A stretch of 64,000 nt of DNA from Hymenobacter lucidus (GCF_020447265.1 NZ_JAJADR010000001.1:930001-994000), one strand, 5' to 3'; positions 11,282 to 20,502 are shown, counted from the first letter of the stretch. Program-made: numbers and translations. The notes: generated by a model not told the origin, from the letters alone.

Positions 11282-12100
11282 ATGAAACACCTCTTTCCCG
11301 TAGCCGCCCTGGCTGCTTTTCTGCTGAGTGGCCCAGCTGCTCAGGCCCAGCGCCGCGCCGTCAACAATACGCTGTTGCTGCCCGAGCTGCAGGCCGAATA
11401 CGCCCTGCGTGCCGACGACTACCTGCTGCTGAGCCTGCAGGGTCCCACGCGCACCGGCGGCTTCGACGGCACCCAGCTCAACCAGCTTGGGCTGCAGGTA
11501 GCCTACGAGCGGTTCTGGAGCCCGCAATGGAGTGGGGGGGCTTCCCTGCGCGGTGCAGCCTACACTGTGTACCGCAACGGCAGCGACGTGCAGCGGCTCA
11601 ATGTCGACGTGACGCCGGAGCTGTTTGTGCGCCATTGGAATACTATCGGCCAGTTCAATTTCCGGCAGCGCCTGGGTGTGGAGTATACCCTGCCGGCCGA
11701 TGAGTTGGTGGATGGCCGTGCCCTAGCCCGCCTGCGCCTCGACGTAGACCGGCTGGTGCCGGTGGGCAAGCTTATGCTGCGCCCCCGCCTGGCCTACGAA
11801 GCCCTGGCCTACCTGCGCTTCCAGCGGGAAGAAACCGAGCCCAAGGAGCGGGTACTCGACTTCGGCAGCCTCCGCGCCGACCTAGGTATCGTGGTGTCGC
11901 CGCACTTCGACCTGACGCCCTGGGTGGCGGCCAGTACGGCCTACCGCTTCGTGCTGGAGCAAACCGATATCGATGGCAATGTGGTGGTGCCGGGTGGCAG
12001 CTTTAATTCTGTGACGCCCGTGGTGGGCCTCGACCTACGCTACACCATTTTCCGGGGCAAAGCCGAGTTTGAGCGGCGGCAGCTGCCCACCCAGCACTGA
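11282..12100 (+). CDS. Exported beta-barrel-like protein of unknown function
   Basis: 272 residues with a clear signal peptide (cleavage expected after AQA near residue 21). The rest alternates hydrophobic and polar residues in about ten strand-like blocks rich in Tyr, Arg and Leu, which fits a small outer-membrane barrel; the pattern recalls DUF2490 proteins but this is only a resemblance. It stands alone. Confidence 0.65.
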   Translation: MKHLFPVAALAAFLLSGPAAQAQRRAVNNTLLLPELQAEYALRADDYLLLSLQGPTRTGGFDGTQLNQLGLQVAYERFWSPQWSGGASLRGAAYTVYRNGSDVQRLNVDVTPELFVRHWNTIGQFNFRQRLGVEYTLPADELVDGRALARLRLDVDRLVPVGKLMLRPRLAYEALAYLRFQREETEPKERVLDFGSLRADLGIVVSPHFDLTPWVAASTAYRFVLEQTDIDGNVVVPGGSFNSVTPVVGLDLRYTIFRGKAEFERRQLPTQH

Positions 12101-12346
12101 GGCACACCAGCCTTACTGGTATGTTTTGTGTCAAAATGTCGGCTACTGATTTTCGCTATAATCGCCGTTTTAGTGGTTTGGGCTGAATAGATTACAGTTG
12201 AGACGTGCGTAGTGGTAAAGTGTGTATTGTAAAATAAGACTTTTTGTCATTAAAATAGACGTCTTCGCCGAGTGGTACAGAATTTATAGAGTAGGGGTGT
12301 ACCGAAACCGGTACTGCACTCAACTTCAACTCTACTTCTTACCACA

Positions 12347-12790
12347 ATGGCCACTATTCTGTATAACAACCAGCCTGCCCTGCGTCCCGCCCGCGCTTTC
12401 AATAAAGTCCTCAACGAGCTGCTGCGCGACACGCTGCCGGCCACTACCGAGCCTAGCCAGACCTTCGTGCCTTTGGCCGACATCCTCGAATCGGAGCAAG
12501 GCTTCGAACTGCATTTAGCCGTGCCCGGCGTAGCGAAAGAGAACGTCAAGATTGACTTTCAGGACGGGAATCTCGTAATTAGCGGAGAGCGTAAAGCCCC
12601 GGTAGCCGAGGGAAACGGCCTGAAGTTCCGCCGCTTGGAAACCGCCTACGGCACCTTCACCCGGTCGTTCCGTCTGCCTGATTCGGTTGACGTAACCGCT
12701 ATTGAGGCCCAGCTTACCGACGGTGTATTGCGCCTGAAGCTGCCTTTTGACAGCAAGAAGGTGACGAAACATCAGATTGAGATTCAGTAA
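12347..12790 (+). CDS. Small heat-shock protein, Hsp20 family
   Basis: 147 residues. An alpha-crystallin domain spans roughly residues 40-135, with AVPGVAKENVKI early and GVLRLKLPF late; the C-terminus ends QIEIQ, which supplies the I-x-I motif used for oligomer assembly. It acts as an ATP-independent holdase in the cytoplasm. The 246-base region before it is visibly A/T-rich but no CIRCE element or clear -7 element was recognised. A terminator follows, so it is a single-gene unit. Confidence 0.93.
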   Translation: MATILYNNQPALRPARAFNKVLNELLRDTLPATTEPSQTFVPLADILESEQGFELHLAVPGVAKENVKIDFQDGNLVISGERKAPVAEGNGLKFRRLETAYGTFTRSFRLPDSVDVTAIEAQLTDGVLRLKLPFDSKKVTKHQIEIQ

Positions 12791-12806
12791 GCGCCTCGCA
12801 GTCTGC

Positions 12807-12837
12807 AAAAAAGACACCCGGCGTGGTGTCTTTTTTG
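12807..12837 (+). terminator. Intrinsic terminator after hsp20
   Basis: A-run, stem gacacc / ggtgtc (12813-12818 and 12825-12830), then six T residues. Confidence 0.8.
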
Positions 12838-12989
12838 TTGGCGCAAGTGTTGTAGATAAAAAGCGGCTCGTGCAACCCTCATACCACCGCGCGCATCTTC
12901 TGCGTTAGTGGGATAGGGGTTCACCCGGGCCTCATTTTACCGCTGGTATTTTCATTCGTTTCTTTTTCTAAACCATCTTTTTATTACCC

Positions 12990-14492
12990 ATGCAAGCAAA
13001 ACAAATGATGCTCGGCCTGCTCGGTTCCGCCATTCTGGGCGGTGGCGTGGCGGTGGGTGGGTATAAGCTGCTGGAGCCTGCGCCAGGCAATGCCAACCAG
13101 GTAGTAGCGGCTGACCCCAACGTGCGTTACACCAGTGAGCTGCGAAATAGCAGCTACGTGGTGCCCGAGGGCCTCAACTTCGTGGCGGCGGCCTCCTCGG
13201 TGACGCCCGCCGTGGTTCACGTCATGACCGAGTACGCGCCGAAGATGAGCAGCAACGGCGGCCAGCGGATGGACCCGTTTCTGCGCCAGTTCTTCGGCGA
13301 CGACTATGACCAGTATCATGCCCCCCAGCAAGGGCCGCAGATGGGCTCCGGTTCGGGCGTTATTATTGCCGCCAACGGCTATATCGTGACCAATAACCAC
13401 GTTATCGACAAGGCAGATAAGATTGAGGTAGTGCTCGACGACAAGCGCAAGTACAGCGCCACGCTTGTTGGTGCCGACCCCAATACCGACCTGGCCCTGC
13501 TCAAAGTGGATGCCACCAGCCTACCCTTCGTGCGCTACGGCAACTCCGACAACGTGAAGGTAGGGGAGTGGGTACTGGCCGTGGGCAACCCTTTCAACCT
13601 GAACTCTACCGTGACGGCCGGTATCATCTCGGCTAAGGGCCGCAACATCAATATCCTGCGCCGCGAGGATAACATGGGTATCGAGTCGTTTCTGCAGACC
13701 GATGCCGTAGTAAACCCCGGCAACTCGGGCGGGGCCCTGGTCAACCTGAACGGTGACCTGATTGGCATCAACTCGGCAATTGCTTCGCGCTCGGGCGCTT
13801 TCGAGGGCTATTCCTTCGCCGTGCCCAGCAGCATCGTCAGCAAGGTAATCGACGACTTGCTGAAGTATAAGGTAGTGCAGCGTGCCCTGCTCGGGGTAAA
13901 CATCCGGGAGGTGGACGCTACGCTGGCCTCGGAGAAAAAGCTGAGCAGCCTGAATGGCGTGTACGTCATGGGCCTGAGCAAAAACAGCTCGGCGGCCGAT
14001 GCCGGCATCAAGGAAGGCGACATCATCACCGAAATCAACGGAGTGAAGGTGAACACGTCTTCGCAGTTGCAGGAGCAGGTAGCCCGCTTCCGCCCCGGCG
14101 ACAAAATCAAGGTGGCCCTGCTGCGCGGCAACGACACCAAGACCGTAACGGCCACCCTGCGCAACTCCACCGGTACCACCGACATCATCCGGGAGGAAGT
14201 GGCCAAGTCCATCAAGTACGAAGGCGCTACGCTGGCCCCGGTGAGCAAACAGGAACTGAGCAAGCTGGGCCTCGAAGGCGGCGCTAAAATCAGCGGCATC
14301 AAGGGCTCCAACTTCAAGGAAACCGGCATCGACGACGGCTTCATCATCACCCGCATCGACAAGAGCAAGGTGAGCAAGCCCCAGGACGTGCAGCAGTACC
14401 TCGAAGCCGCCAAGGAAAACCAGGGCGCGCTGGTCGAAGGCGTGTATCCCGACGGCCGCAAAGCCTACTACCCCATCGGGCAGGCCGAATAA
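12990..14492 (+). CDS. HtrA/DegP-like periplasmic serine protease with PDZ domains
   Basis: 500 residues. An N-terminal hydrophobic segment (about residues 7-28) serves as export signal or anchor. The trypsin-like domain has the complete triad: H137 in TNNHVID, D167 in NTDLALL and S246 in PGNSGGAL. One clear PDZ domain follows at about 300-390 (LGVNIREVD, DIITEINGVKV) and a more divergent one at about 415-495. This class degrades or refolds damaged envelope proteins. A terminator directly after the stop makes it a single unit. Confidence 0.93.
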   Translation: MQAKQMMLGLLGSAILGGGVAVGGYKLLEPAPGNANQVVAADPNVRYTSELRNSSYVVPEGLNFVAAASSVTPAVVHVMTEYAPKMSSNGGQRMDPFLRQFFGDDYDQYHAPQQGPQMGSGSGVIIAANGYIVTNNHVIDKADKIEVVLDDKRKYSATLVGADPNTDLALLKVDATSLPFVRYGNSDNVKVGEWVLAVGNPFNLNSTVTAGIISAKGRNINILRREDNMGIESFLQTDAVVNPGNSGGALVNLNGDLIGINSAIASRSGAFEGYSFAVPSSIVSKVIDDLLKYKVVQRALLGVNIREVDATLASEKKLSSLNGVYVMGLSKNSSAADAGIKEGDIITEINGVKVNTSSQLQEQVARFRPGDKIKVALLRGNDTKTVTATLRNSTGTTDIIREEVAKSIKYEGATLAPVSKQELSKLGLEGGAKISGIKGSNFKETGIDDGFIITRIDKSKVSKPQDVQQYLEAAKENQGALVEGVYPDGRKAYYPIGQAE

Positions 14493-14517
14493 GCTGCCAC
14501 TACGTTTGAATAGTTAC

Positions 14518-14550
14518 AAAAGCCCCGCCAGGTATCTGGCGGGGCTTTTT
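14518..14550. terminator. Intrinsic terminator after htrA-like gene
   Basis: Ten-base perfect stem agccccgcca / tggcggggct followed by TTTT. Confidence 0.85.
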
Positions 14551-14694
14551 CGTGGTCTAGTTAGGAAAAACCTCCACAGCTCCGGTAGAGCGACATTGGC
14601 CGGAAAGATGCCGCCCGGCCCGCGCCGATTTGCTAGCTTTACGGCTTGGTACCTTTCCACCCAACAAGAACCTCCCATCCAACCTTTCTCTAAT

Positions 14695-16290
14695 ATGAAA
14701 CAGGCCCTCGAAGAAGCCACCGCCACCGGCACCGACGTGCAGGAACACGACCCACACGGTATCCAGCAGGTATTGCAGGAGCTGGGCATTGAGGCCGAAA
14801 ACGCCGCCTACAGCACCGGTCTGCAGTGGGGCGGGGCCGGCCAGAACCTGAAAACCATCAGCTCGCCCACCGACGGCCGCCGCATTGCCGCCGTAGCCAT
14901 GGCCACCGAGGCCGACTACGACACGGTAGTAAAAACCGCCCAGGAAGCCTTCAAAACCTGGCGGCTGATGCCCGCGCCCAAGCGGGGCGAAATCGTGCGC
15001 CAGATCGGCAACAAGCTGCGCGAGTACAAGGAGCCCCTGGGCAAGCTGGTGAGCTACGAGATGGGCAAGATCCTGCAAGAAGGCCTGGGCGAAGTGCAGG
15101 AAATGATTGATATCTGCGACTTTGCCGTAGGCCTTTCGCGCCAGCTGCACGGCTTCACAATGCACTCCGAGCGGCCCGCCCACCGCATGTACGACCAGTA
15201 TCACCCGCTGGGTATCGTAGGCACCATCTCGGCCTTCAACTTCCCGGTGGCCGTGTGGAGCTGGAACGCCATGCTGGCTGCCGTGTGCGGCGACGTGAAC
15301 ATCTGGAAGCCCTCGGAGAAAACCCCGCTGGTAGCCGTGGCCGTGCAGCACATCATCAAGGACGTGCTGCGCGAGAATGAGCTGCCCGAGGGTATCTTCA
15401 ACGTCATCATTGGCGGGCCTGAAGTGGGGGCTGCCATGGCCGCTGATACCCGCGTGCCGCTGGTATCGGCTACGGGCAGCACCCGCATGGGCAAGAAGGT
15501 AGGCGAGGTAGTAGGTGCCCGCCTGGGCCGCGCTTTGCTGGAGTTGGGCGGCAACAACGCCATTATTCTCACTAAGCACGCCGACCTCGACATGGCCATG
15601 CGCGCCGTGGTCTTCGGGGCCGTGGGCACGGCCGGGCAGCGCTGCACCACCACGCGCCGCCTCATCATCCACGATTCTATTTACGAGGACGTGAAAGGCC
15701 GGCTGCTGAGCATCTACCCCAAGCTGCCTATCGGCAACCCCCTGCAGGACGGCAACCTCGTGGGCCCGCTCATCGATAAGCAGGCCGTGGAAGGCTTCAC
15801 CAATGCCCTGGCGGCCGTGCAGGCCGAAGGCGGTACGCTGCTCACCGGCGGCCAGGTGCTGGAAGGCGCGGGGTACGAAACGGGCACTTATGTGACGCCC
15901 GCGCTGGTAGAAGCCCGCAACGAGTACCACACCGTGCAGGAAGAAACCTTTGCGCCCATCTTGTACCTGATTAAGTATTCGGGCGACGTGGAAGCAGCCA
16001 TTGCGCTGCAGAACGGCGTGAAGCAGGGCCTCTCGTCGAGCATCTTCACCCTGAACATGCGTGAGGCCGAAGCCTTCCTGGCCCAGACCGGCTCCGACTG
16101 TGGTATTGCCAACGTGAACATCGGCACCTCGGGTGCCGAAATCGGCGGGGCTTTCGGCGGCGAGAAGGAAACCGGCGGCGGCCGTGAGTCCGGCTCCGAC
16201 GCCTGGAAAGTGTATATGCGCCGTCAGACCAACACCATCAACTACTCCGACCAGCTCCCGCTGGCCCAGGGCATCAAGTTCGACGTGTAG
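14695..16290 (+). CDS. ALDH7-type (antiquitin-like) aldehyde dehydrogenase
   Basis: 531 residues from ATG 14695; the in-frame upstream extension to 14506 runs back through the preceding terminator and is unlikely to be translated. Catalytic Cys is C317 in GQRCTTTRR and the general base is E283 in LELGGNN. The C-terminal GGEKETGGGRESGSDAWK block is characteristic of the ALDH7 group, which oxidises alpha-aminoadipate semialdehyde (lysine breakdown) with NAD+. No other lysine-degradation gene is adjacent, so the pathway is inferred from family only. A bidirectional terminator separates it from the convergent lipoprotein gene. Confidence 0.9.
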   Translation: MKQALEEATATGTDVQEHDPHGIQQVLQELGIEAENAAYSTGLQWGGAGQNLKTISSPTDGRRIAAVAMATEADYDTVVKTAQEAFKTWRLMPAPKRGEIVRQIGNKLREYKEPLGKLVSYEMGKILQEGLGEVQEMIDICDFAVGLSRQLHGFTMHSERPAHRMYDQYHPLGIVGTISAFNFPVAVWSWNAMLAAVCGDVNIWKPSEKTPLVAVAVQHIIKDVLRENELPEGIFNVIIGGPEVGAAMAADTRVPLVSATGSTRMGKKVGEVVGARLGRALLELGGNNAIILTKHADLDMAMRAVVFGAVGTAGQRCTTTRRLIIHDSIYEDVKGRLLSIYPKLPIGNPLQDGNLVGPLIDKQAVEGFTNALAAVQAEGGTLLTGGQVLEGAGYETGTYVTPALVEARNEYHTVQEETFAPILYLIKYSGDVEAAIALQNGVKQGLSSSIFTLNMREAEAFLAQTGSDCGIANVNIGTSGAEIGGAFGGEKETGGGRESGSDAWKVYMRRQTNTINYSDQLPLAQGIKFDV

Positions 16291-16315
16291 GTAGTTCTTT
16301 GCTACATTCACCTAA

Positions 16316-16350
16316 AAAGGCCCGTCCGGATATCCGGACGGGCCTTTCTT
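16316..16350. terminator. Bidirectional terminator between convergent genes
   Basis: Perfect stem aaaggcccgtccgga / tccggacgggccttt, with A-run before and T-run after; it serves the dehydrogenase on + and the lipoprotein on -. Confidence 0.85.
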
Positions 16351-16368
16351 GTGAGACAGTAGATCAGC

Positions 16369-16911
16369 TTACTGCTGATGAATGTGCACGTCGCCGTGGC
16401 CTTTGTAGATGAGCGTGCCGTCGGCTTTGTAGAGCACGTAGTAGAGGCGGTACTTCTGTTCCTTAGGGAAAGTAGCCTCCTGAAACTCGTACTTCACTTG
16501 CAACGACCCACCTGCAGTGAAGGCGAAGTCATTACTGTTTAGAACATGGTAGTTTTTGTCGACCCATATCAGCTTAGCGCGACCTGCATGTGCTGAATTG
16601 AAGTGAAAAATACCATCTGAGCCGGGCGCAATCGGGTTGGGATAGACGCTCATGTTGGTTACGCCACCCAACTGGGCTCCATCCAGGTTTACGGGTACAT
16701 CAAAAGTAAACAGCGCCTTTTCGCGGTCTTTCCACTGCCCGTCGGAGGTCCAGTCGGTGGGGTCGGTGAAGGCCATGGGACGGTTGCTGAAGTCGCGGTA
16801 CGACACTCCCTCGCCCGCGCCGAAGTCGATGGAGGCTTCCGTATCGTTGTCTTTTTTGCAGCCAAAGGCCAGGGGCAATAAAAGCGCCAGCGCCAGGATT
16901 GATTTCTTCAT
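16369..16911 (-). CDS. Lipoprotein of unknown function
   Basis: 180 residues from the start chosen at 16911 (MKKS), five codons inside the longest frame because this gives a standard lipoprotein signal with lipobox LAFGC. The mature part has a YPNP element and strand-rich stretches and ends with DVHIHQQ, but no named domain was recognised. It is probably anchored in the outer membrane. It stands alone and converges on the dehydrogenase. A TTG, 20 bases, TACCTTGC arrangement lies upstream (-7-like element at 16946-16953). Confidence 0.75.
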   Translation of the reverse strand: MKKSILALALLLPLAFGCKKDNDTEASIDFGAGEGVSYRDFSNRPMAFTDPTDWTSDGQWKDREKALFTFDVPVNLDGAQLGGVTNMSVYPNPIAPGSDGIFHFNSAHAGRAKLIWVDKNYHVLNSNDFAFTAGGSLQVKYEFQEATFPKEQKYRLYYVLYKADGTLIYKGHGDVHIHQQ

Positions 16912-16945
16912 GAATCGGGTTAACAACTACTAAGTAGAGTAGGGC

Positions 16946-16953
16946 GCAAGGTA
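16946..16953 (-). promoter_or_regulatory. Promoter-like TACCTTGC element
   Basis: On the minus strand TACCTTGC lies 20 bases after a TTG and 34 bases before the lipoprotein start. It differs from TAnnTTTG in its last two bases, but the same octamer recurs before two other genes (30930 and 39429). Confidence 0.35.
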
Positions 16954-17111
16954 AGGAAGCGGGGCGCGGGCCACAACTTCCGGAGCGGCGTGCAACTTTC
17001 GGGCCTCGGGGTTGTCTTTCTGCTGCTTACCCGTCATCACTAGCAGCTTAGCCCGGAAAGGTGGATATTTACAATCCTTCTGATTCTACCTTTCCACCAA
17101 CCGAACAGCAT

Positions 17112-17675
17112 ATGGAGGCATTTGCGTACACTGACATCAACGCCCCGCTGGTGGAGCGCTGCCGCCTGGGCGACCGGCGGGCCCAAGCCGAGATTTATAA
17201 ACGGTATGCCAAGGCGATGTTCAACGCCTCGCTGCGCATCACCGGCGACTATGCTGAGGCGGAGGACGTGCTCCAGGAGTCGTTTCTGAGTGCGTTCCGC
17301 GAGCTGCACAGCTACAAGGGCGACTCCTCGTTTGGTAGCTGGCTCAAGCGCATTGTCATCAACAAGAGCATCAACTGCCTGCGCAACCGGCGCTTGCAGT
17401 TGGTGCCCCTGGCCGACCAGCACGACTCGGCGGGTCCTGAGCCCGAAGGCGGCGAATACGACGCCGAAGAGCTGGGCTGGCGGGCCGACGTGGTGCGGCG
17501 CTGCGTGCAGGAGCTACCCGACGGCTACCGCGTAGTATTGTCGCTCTACCTGCTGGAAGGCTACGACCACGCTGAAATTGCCGGCATTCTGGGTATCACC
17601 GAATCGACGTCGAAATCTCAGTATAGCCGGGCGCGTAAGAAGCTGCTGGAACTGGCCCGGCAACACGGTTTGTAA
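17112..17675 (+). CDS. ECF-type RNA polymerase sigma factor
   Basis: 187 residues from ATG 17112; a GTG at 17061 would add 17 residues. Region 2 is seen in AMFNASLRITGDYAEAEDVLQ (shortened here) and region 4 in the helix-turn-helix around EIAGILGITESTSKSQ, which recognises the -35-type element. Region 3 is absent, as expected for ECF factors. It is followed by a membrane protein that looks like its anti-sigma factor and by a DUF4097-like exported protein in a tightly packed operon. Confidence 0.92.
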   Translation: MEAFAYTDINAPLVERCRLGDRRAQAEIYKRYAKAMFNASLRITGDYAEAEDVLQESFLSAFRELHSYKGDSSFGSWLKRIVINKSINCLRNRRLQLVPLADQHDSAGPEPEGGEYDAEELGWRADVVRRCVQELPDGYRVVLSLYLLEGYDHAEIAGILGITESTSKSQYSRARKKLLELARQHGL

Positions 17676-17772
17676 TCAATCAACGTATCAAGCAATAGTT
17701 GTGGCGGGCTGCTACCCACCCGGCTCCGGCCTGCCACTACCCTAGGGGCGAAACGTGCGAATAACCACCTGT

Positions 17773-18516
17773 ATGAAAGAGAAGAAAAACGGCCTTGAGG
17801 ATTTCGTTGAGCGGCACCGCGCCGACTTCGACGCCTTCGAGCCCCGTCCGGACTTGTGGGATGCCATTGAGCGTGACCTGAGCACGGCCCCCGTGGCTGC
17901 TGAGCAGGAAGAAGCTCCTTTGCGCATCGTGAAGCTGCAGCCGGCGGAAGAAACCGCGCCTGAAATCATTGTGCGGCCCCGCCGCTTCCACTACGGCATG
18001 GCCGCCGCCATTGCGCTGCTGGTGCTGGCCGGCATCGGGGCCATCTGGTCGAAGAATACACAGCCGCTGCCTTGGACGCGTACCGCCTCAGCACCCTTGG
18101 TGCTGAGCCAGCCCGAGGAAACCGTCAACACGGATGCCGCCGACTTCGGTGCTTCCACCGTGGGCATTGCCGCTGCCAATCCGCAGAAGCGCCTGGCAGT
18201 GGCCGTGGCCCGCATGGAAGACTACTACGCCACCCAGATTGGGGAGAAGCGCACCGAAATCAGCAACCTGAACGTGCCGGCCGCCACCGCCCCCGGCGCC
18301 GACTGGAACCGGGAGCTGGCCACGCTGGACTCGACCTATAATCAACTCAAAACCGAGCTTTACCGCAACCCCGAGCCCGACGTGGTACTGGAAGCCATGA
18401 ACCGCAACATGCAGATCCGGCTGGACATCCTCAACCAGCAGCTGCGCCTGCAGGAGCGGATGAAAGAGTACAATGCCACGCCCAATACGGTGGCCGACAG
18501 CCGCCGCAATCCATGA
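17773..18516 (+). CDS. Probable membrane anti-sigma factor
   Basis: 247 residues from ATG 17773. The N-terminal 70 residues are charged and cytosolic, with FEPRPDLWDAIERDL resembling the start of Bacteroidota anti-sigma proteins. A single transmembrane helix spans about residues 75-92, and the exterior part ends with a predicted helical, Gln/Leu-rich segment. No zinc-binding ASD motif was seen. The position right after an ECF sigma gene and the topology are the main grounds for the call. Its stop overlaps the next start as ATGA. Confidence 0.7.
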   Translation: MKEKKNGLEDFVERHRADFDAFEPRPDLWDAIERDLSTAPVAAEQEEAPLRIVKLQPAEETAPEIIVRPRRFHYGMAAAIALLVLAGIGAIWSKNTQPLPWTRTASAPLVLSQPEETVNTDAADFGASTVGIAAANPQKRLAVAVARMEDYYATQIGEKRTEISNLNVPAATAPGADWNRELATLDSTYNQLKTELYRNPEPDVVLEAMNRNMQIRLDILNQQLRLQERMKEYNATPNTVADSRRNP

Positions 18517-19784
18517 AAATCAACCCAATAACCTCGCTGAATACCTGGCGCTATCTGCTGGTGGCTGCGGGCCTGCTGGCCGGGCTGCCGAATAGCTTCG
18601 CGCAGGCCGTAACGGTTGCCGGGGCCGAGTACAGTTATATGGTGAGCCCCGAAACCGAGGCTTTCCTGCACCGCTACGAAACCATGCCCGAGCCCGAGCT
18701 GCTTGGGCAAAATGGCCAGAATGGGGCTCAAGGGCCACAGCAGGGCCCCCAGGATGAAGCCAACGGCCCAACGCCGGCCGTGGAGAAAAACCGTAAGCTG
18801 AGCCGCACTTACGCCGTCGTAGCCAACCGGCCCTACAACCTGGAAACCCGCTACGGCCGCGTCCAGATCAATACCTGGAGCCGCAACGAAGTCCGGACCG
18901 ACGTGGAAATCATCACCCGGGCCGACAACGAGGAAAAAGCTCAGCAGCTGCTGGATATGATTCAGGTGCAGATGACCGATGCGGATGCCGCTACTGGGGG
19001 CATTTCGTTCCGCTCGAAGTTCGGGGCCATGCCCCGGGAGTGCTGGAGCCGCACCAAGCTTTACGAAGTAAACTACACCGTGTGGCTGCCCAAAAACACT
19101 CAGTTGCGCGTGTACAATACCTTCGGTGACATCAGCATTCCGAATGACCTAACGGGCTCGACGGAGCTGGCCGTGGAGTATGGCACCTTGCGCGTAGCCC
19201 GCCTCGACGGCCCCCAGAATCTGCTGCGCGTGGGCAACGGCCAGGGCGCCATTACCTACGCCCGCCGCGCCAGCATCGACGCTTCCTACTCCAAGCTGCG
19301 CCTCGACGCGGGCCAGACCGTGGATTTGCGCAACAACTACTCCGACATCGACGTGGGCACAGTGCAGGACCTGACAGTGCACAGCAAGTACGGCGACGTG
19401 GCCCTGGGCACCGTGCGCAACCTGCGCGGCACGTCGGGCTACTCCCGCTTCAGCATCGACAAAATCAGTGAGCGGCTGGATATGACGGTGCAGTACTGCC
19501 CCTCGTTTGAGGTGCGCAATACCGGCCGCAACTTCCGGCAGATCAACGTGGACGGGGGCTTCAGCACGATTATGCTCAACTTCCCCGACGGGGCCGGCTT
19601 CAACTTCGACGTGAATACCCAGCATGGCAAGCTCCTGCTTGATAAGCGCCTGGTGAAGGTAGCCTCGGAGGAAAACAGTCCGTCGTCGAGTGATATGCAG
19701 GGGCAGTTTGGGGCCGTATCGGTGCGGAGCCCGGCCAACGTGAACATCAAGGTGCGCTACAGCGACGTGCGGTTCAACCGCTAG
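18513..19784 (+). CDS. Exported DUF4097-like repeat protein
   Basis: 423 residues with a signal peptide (cleavage after SFAQ near residue 31). After a Gln/Gly/Pro-rich linker (about 65-90), the remainder is a right-handed beta-helix-like series of short turns (LRVYNTFGDISI, LAVEYGTLRV, LDLRNNYSDIDVG type) as in DUF4097 'adhesin' domains. ATG overlaps the previous TGA by four bases, so it is translationally coupled to the anti-sigma-like gene. It may be an output or stress-sensing surface protein of the ECF system; function is inferred from context only. A terminator follows. Confidence 0.75.
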   Translation: MKINPITSLNTWRYLLVAAGLLAGLPNSFAQAVTVAGAEYSYMVSPETEAFLHRYETMPEPELLGQNGQNGAQGPQQGPQDEANGPTPAVEKNRKLSRTYAVVANRPYNLETRYGRVQINTWSRNEVRTDVEIITRADNEEKAQQLLDMIQVQMTDADAATGGISFRSKFGAMPRECWSRTKLYEVNYTVWLPKNTQLRVYNTFGDISIPNDLTGSTELAVEYGTLRVARLDGPQNLLRVGNGQGAITYARRASIDASYSKLRLDAGQTVDLRNNYSDIDVGTVQDLTVHSKYGDVALGTVRNLRGTSGYSRFSIDKISERLDMTVQYCPSFEVRNTGRNFRQINVDGGFSTIMLNFPDGAGFNFDVNTQHGKLLLDKRLVKVASEENSPSSSDMQGQFGAVSVRSPANVNIKVRYSDVRFNR

Positions 19785-19810
19785 CCCAGCAGTAGGATTG
19801 ACTTTCTGGA

Positions 19811-19840
19811 AAAGAGCCGGTTTGCACCGGCTCTTTTTTA
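19811..19840 (+). terminator. Terminator ending the ECF operon
   Basis: Ten-base stem aaagagccgg / ccggctcttt with a six-base loop, followed by TTTT. Confidence 0.85.
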
Positions 19841-19915
19841 TTGCGTATTCTTGGCACCGGTTCGACGGGTCGGAAGCTGTTATTCCGGGACTGTCGGTCG
19901 GTTTTTTGCCCGATT

Positions 19916-20473
19916 ATGAAGCGTATTGCCTGTTTTCTGCTGTTTCTGGGGCTGAGCGTATCGGCTGCCTTTGCCCAACAATCTACTATGCCCGCCGTTC
20001 CTGCCCTTGCCTCTCCCATGCGCTCCTACGCCCTGCGGCTGCGGCCCGGCCAGGATTTGCGCCAGCAGCTCACCGCCTTCACCCAGGAGCACCAGCTCAA
20101 GGCCGCTGCCATCGTTACGTGCGTGGGCAGCCTGACGACTACCACGCTACGCCTGGCCAACCAGAGCGGCCCGACGGTGTACAAGGGCCACTTCGAAATT
20201 GTGTCGTTGGTCGGCACGCTGTCGGTGAATGGCAGCCACCTACACCTGGCCGTGTCGGACTCGACGGGGCGCACCGTGGGCGGGCACCTGCTGGATGGCA
20301 ACATTGTGTATACCACTGCCGAGCTGGTTATCGGGGTGCTGGAGGAGCTGGATTTCCGCCGGGAACCGGACCCGGTTTCGACTTATAACGAGCTGTCGAT
20401 ATACCCGCTGGCGCCGGCCAAACCGAAGAAAAGCCGGGCCGCAGAGCCGGAAAAAAGGGCAGGCAAACAATAA
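19916..20473 (+). CDS. Exported PPC (DUF296) domain protein
   Basis: 185 residues from ATG 19916, which gives a typical signal peptide (cleavage after AFAQ). The rest is one PPC/DUF296 domain: LRPGQDL at the front, AAAIVTCVGSL in the centre and the histidine-rich metal site HLHLAVSD ... GGHLLDG. A Lys/Arg-rich tail follows the domain. In plants and some bacteria this domain is linked to AT-rich DNA; with a signal peptide, a DNA role is unlikely here, and a periplasmic metal-binding or enzyme role is more plausible. The upstream in-frame extension (from 19841) would destroy the signal peptide. Confidence 0.8.
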   Translation: MKRIACFLLFLGLSVSAAFAQQSTMPAVPALASPMRSYALRLRPGQDLRQQLTAFTQEHQLKAAAIVTCVGSLTTTTLRLANQSGPTVYKGHFEIVSLVGTLSVNGSHLHLAVSDSTGRTVGGHLLDGNIVYTTAELVIGVLEELDFRREPDPVSTYNELSIYPLAPAKPKKSRAAEPEKRAGKQ

Positions 20474-20502
20474 GCCGCCTGCCCCGGCAGTATTTTAAGC
20501 AA

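Noticed and set aside
12101..12346. Possible CIRCE or heat-shock element upstream of hsp20
   Set aside because: No TTAGCACTC-type inverted repeat; only a short gtacc / ggtac dyad at 12299-12314 was seen.
14557..16311. 584-codon minus frame opposite the aldehyde dehydrogenase
   Set aside because: Antisense of an enzyme with intact catalytic residues.
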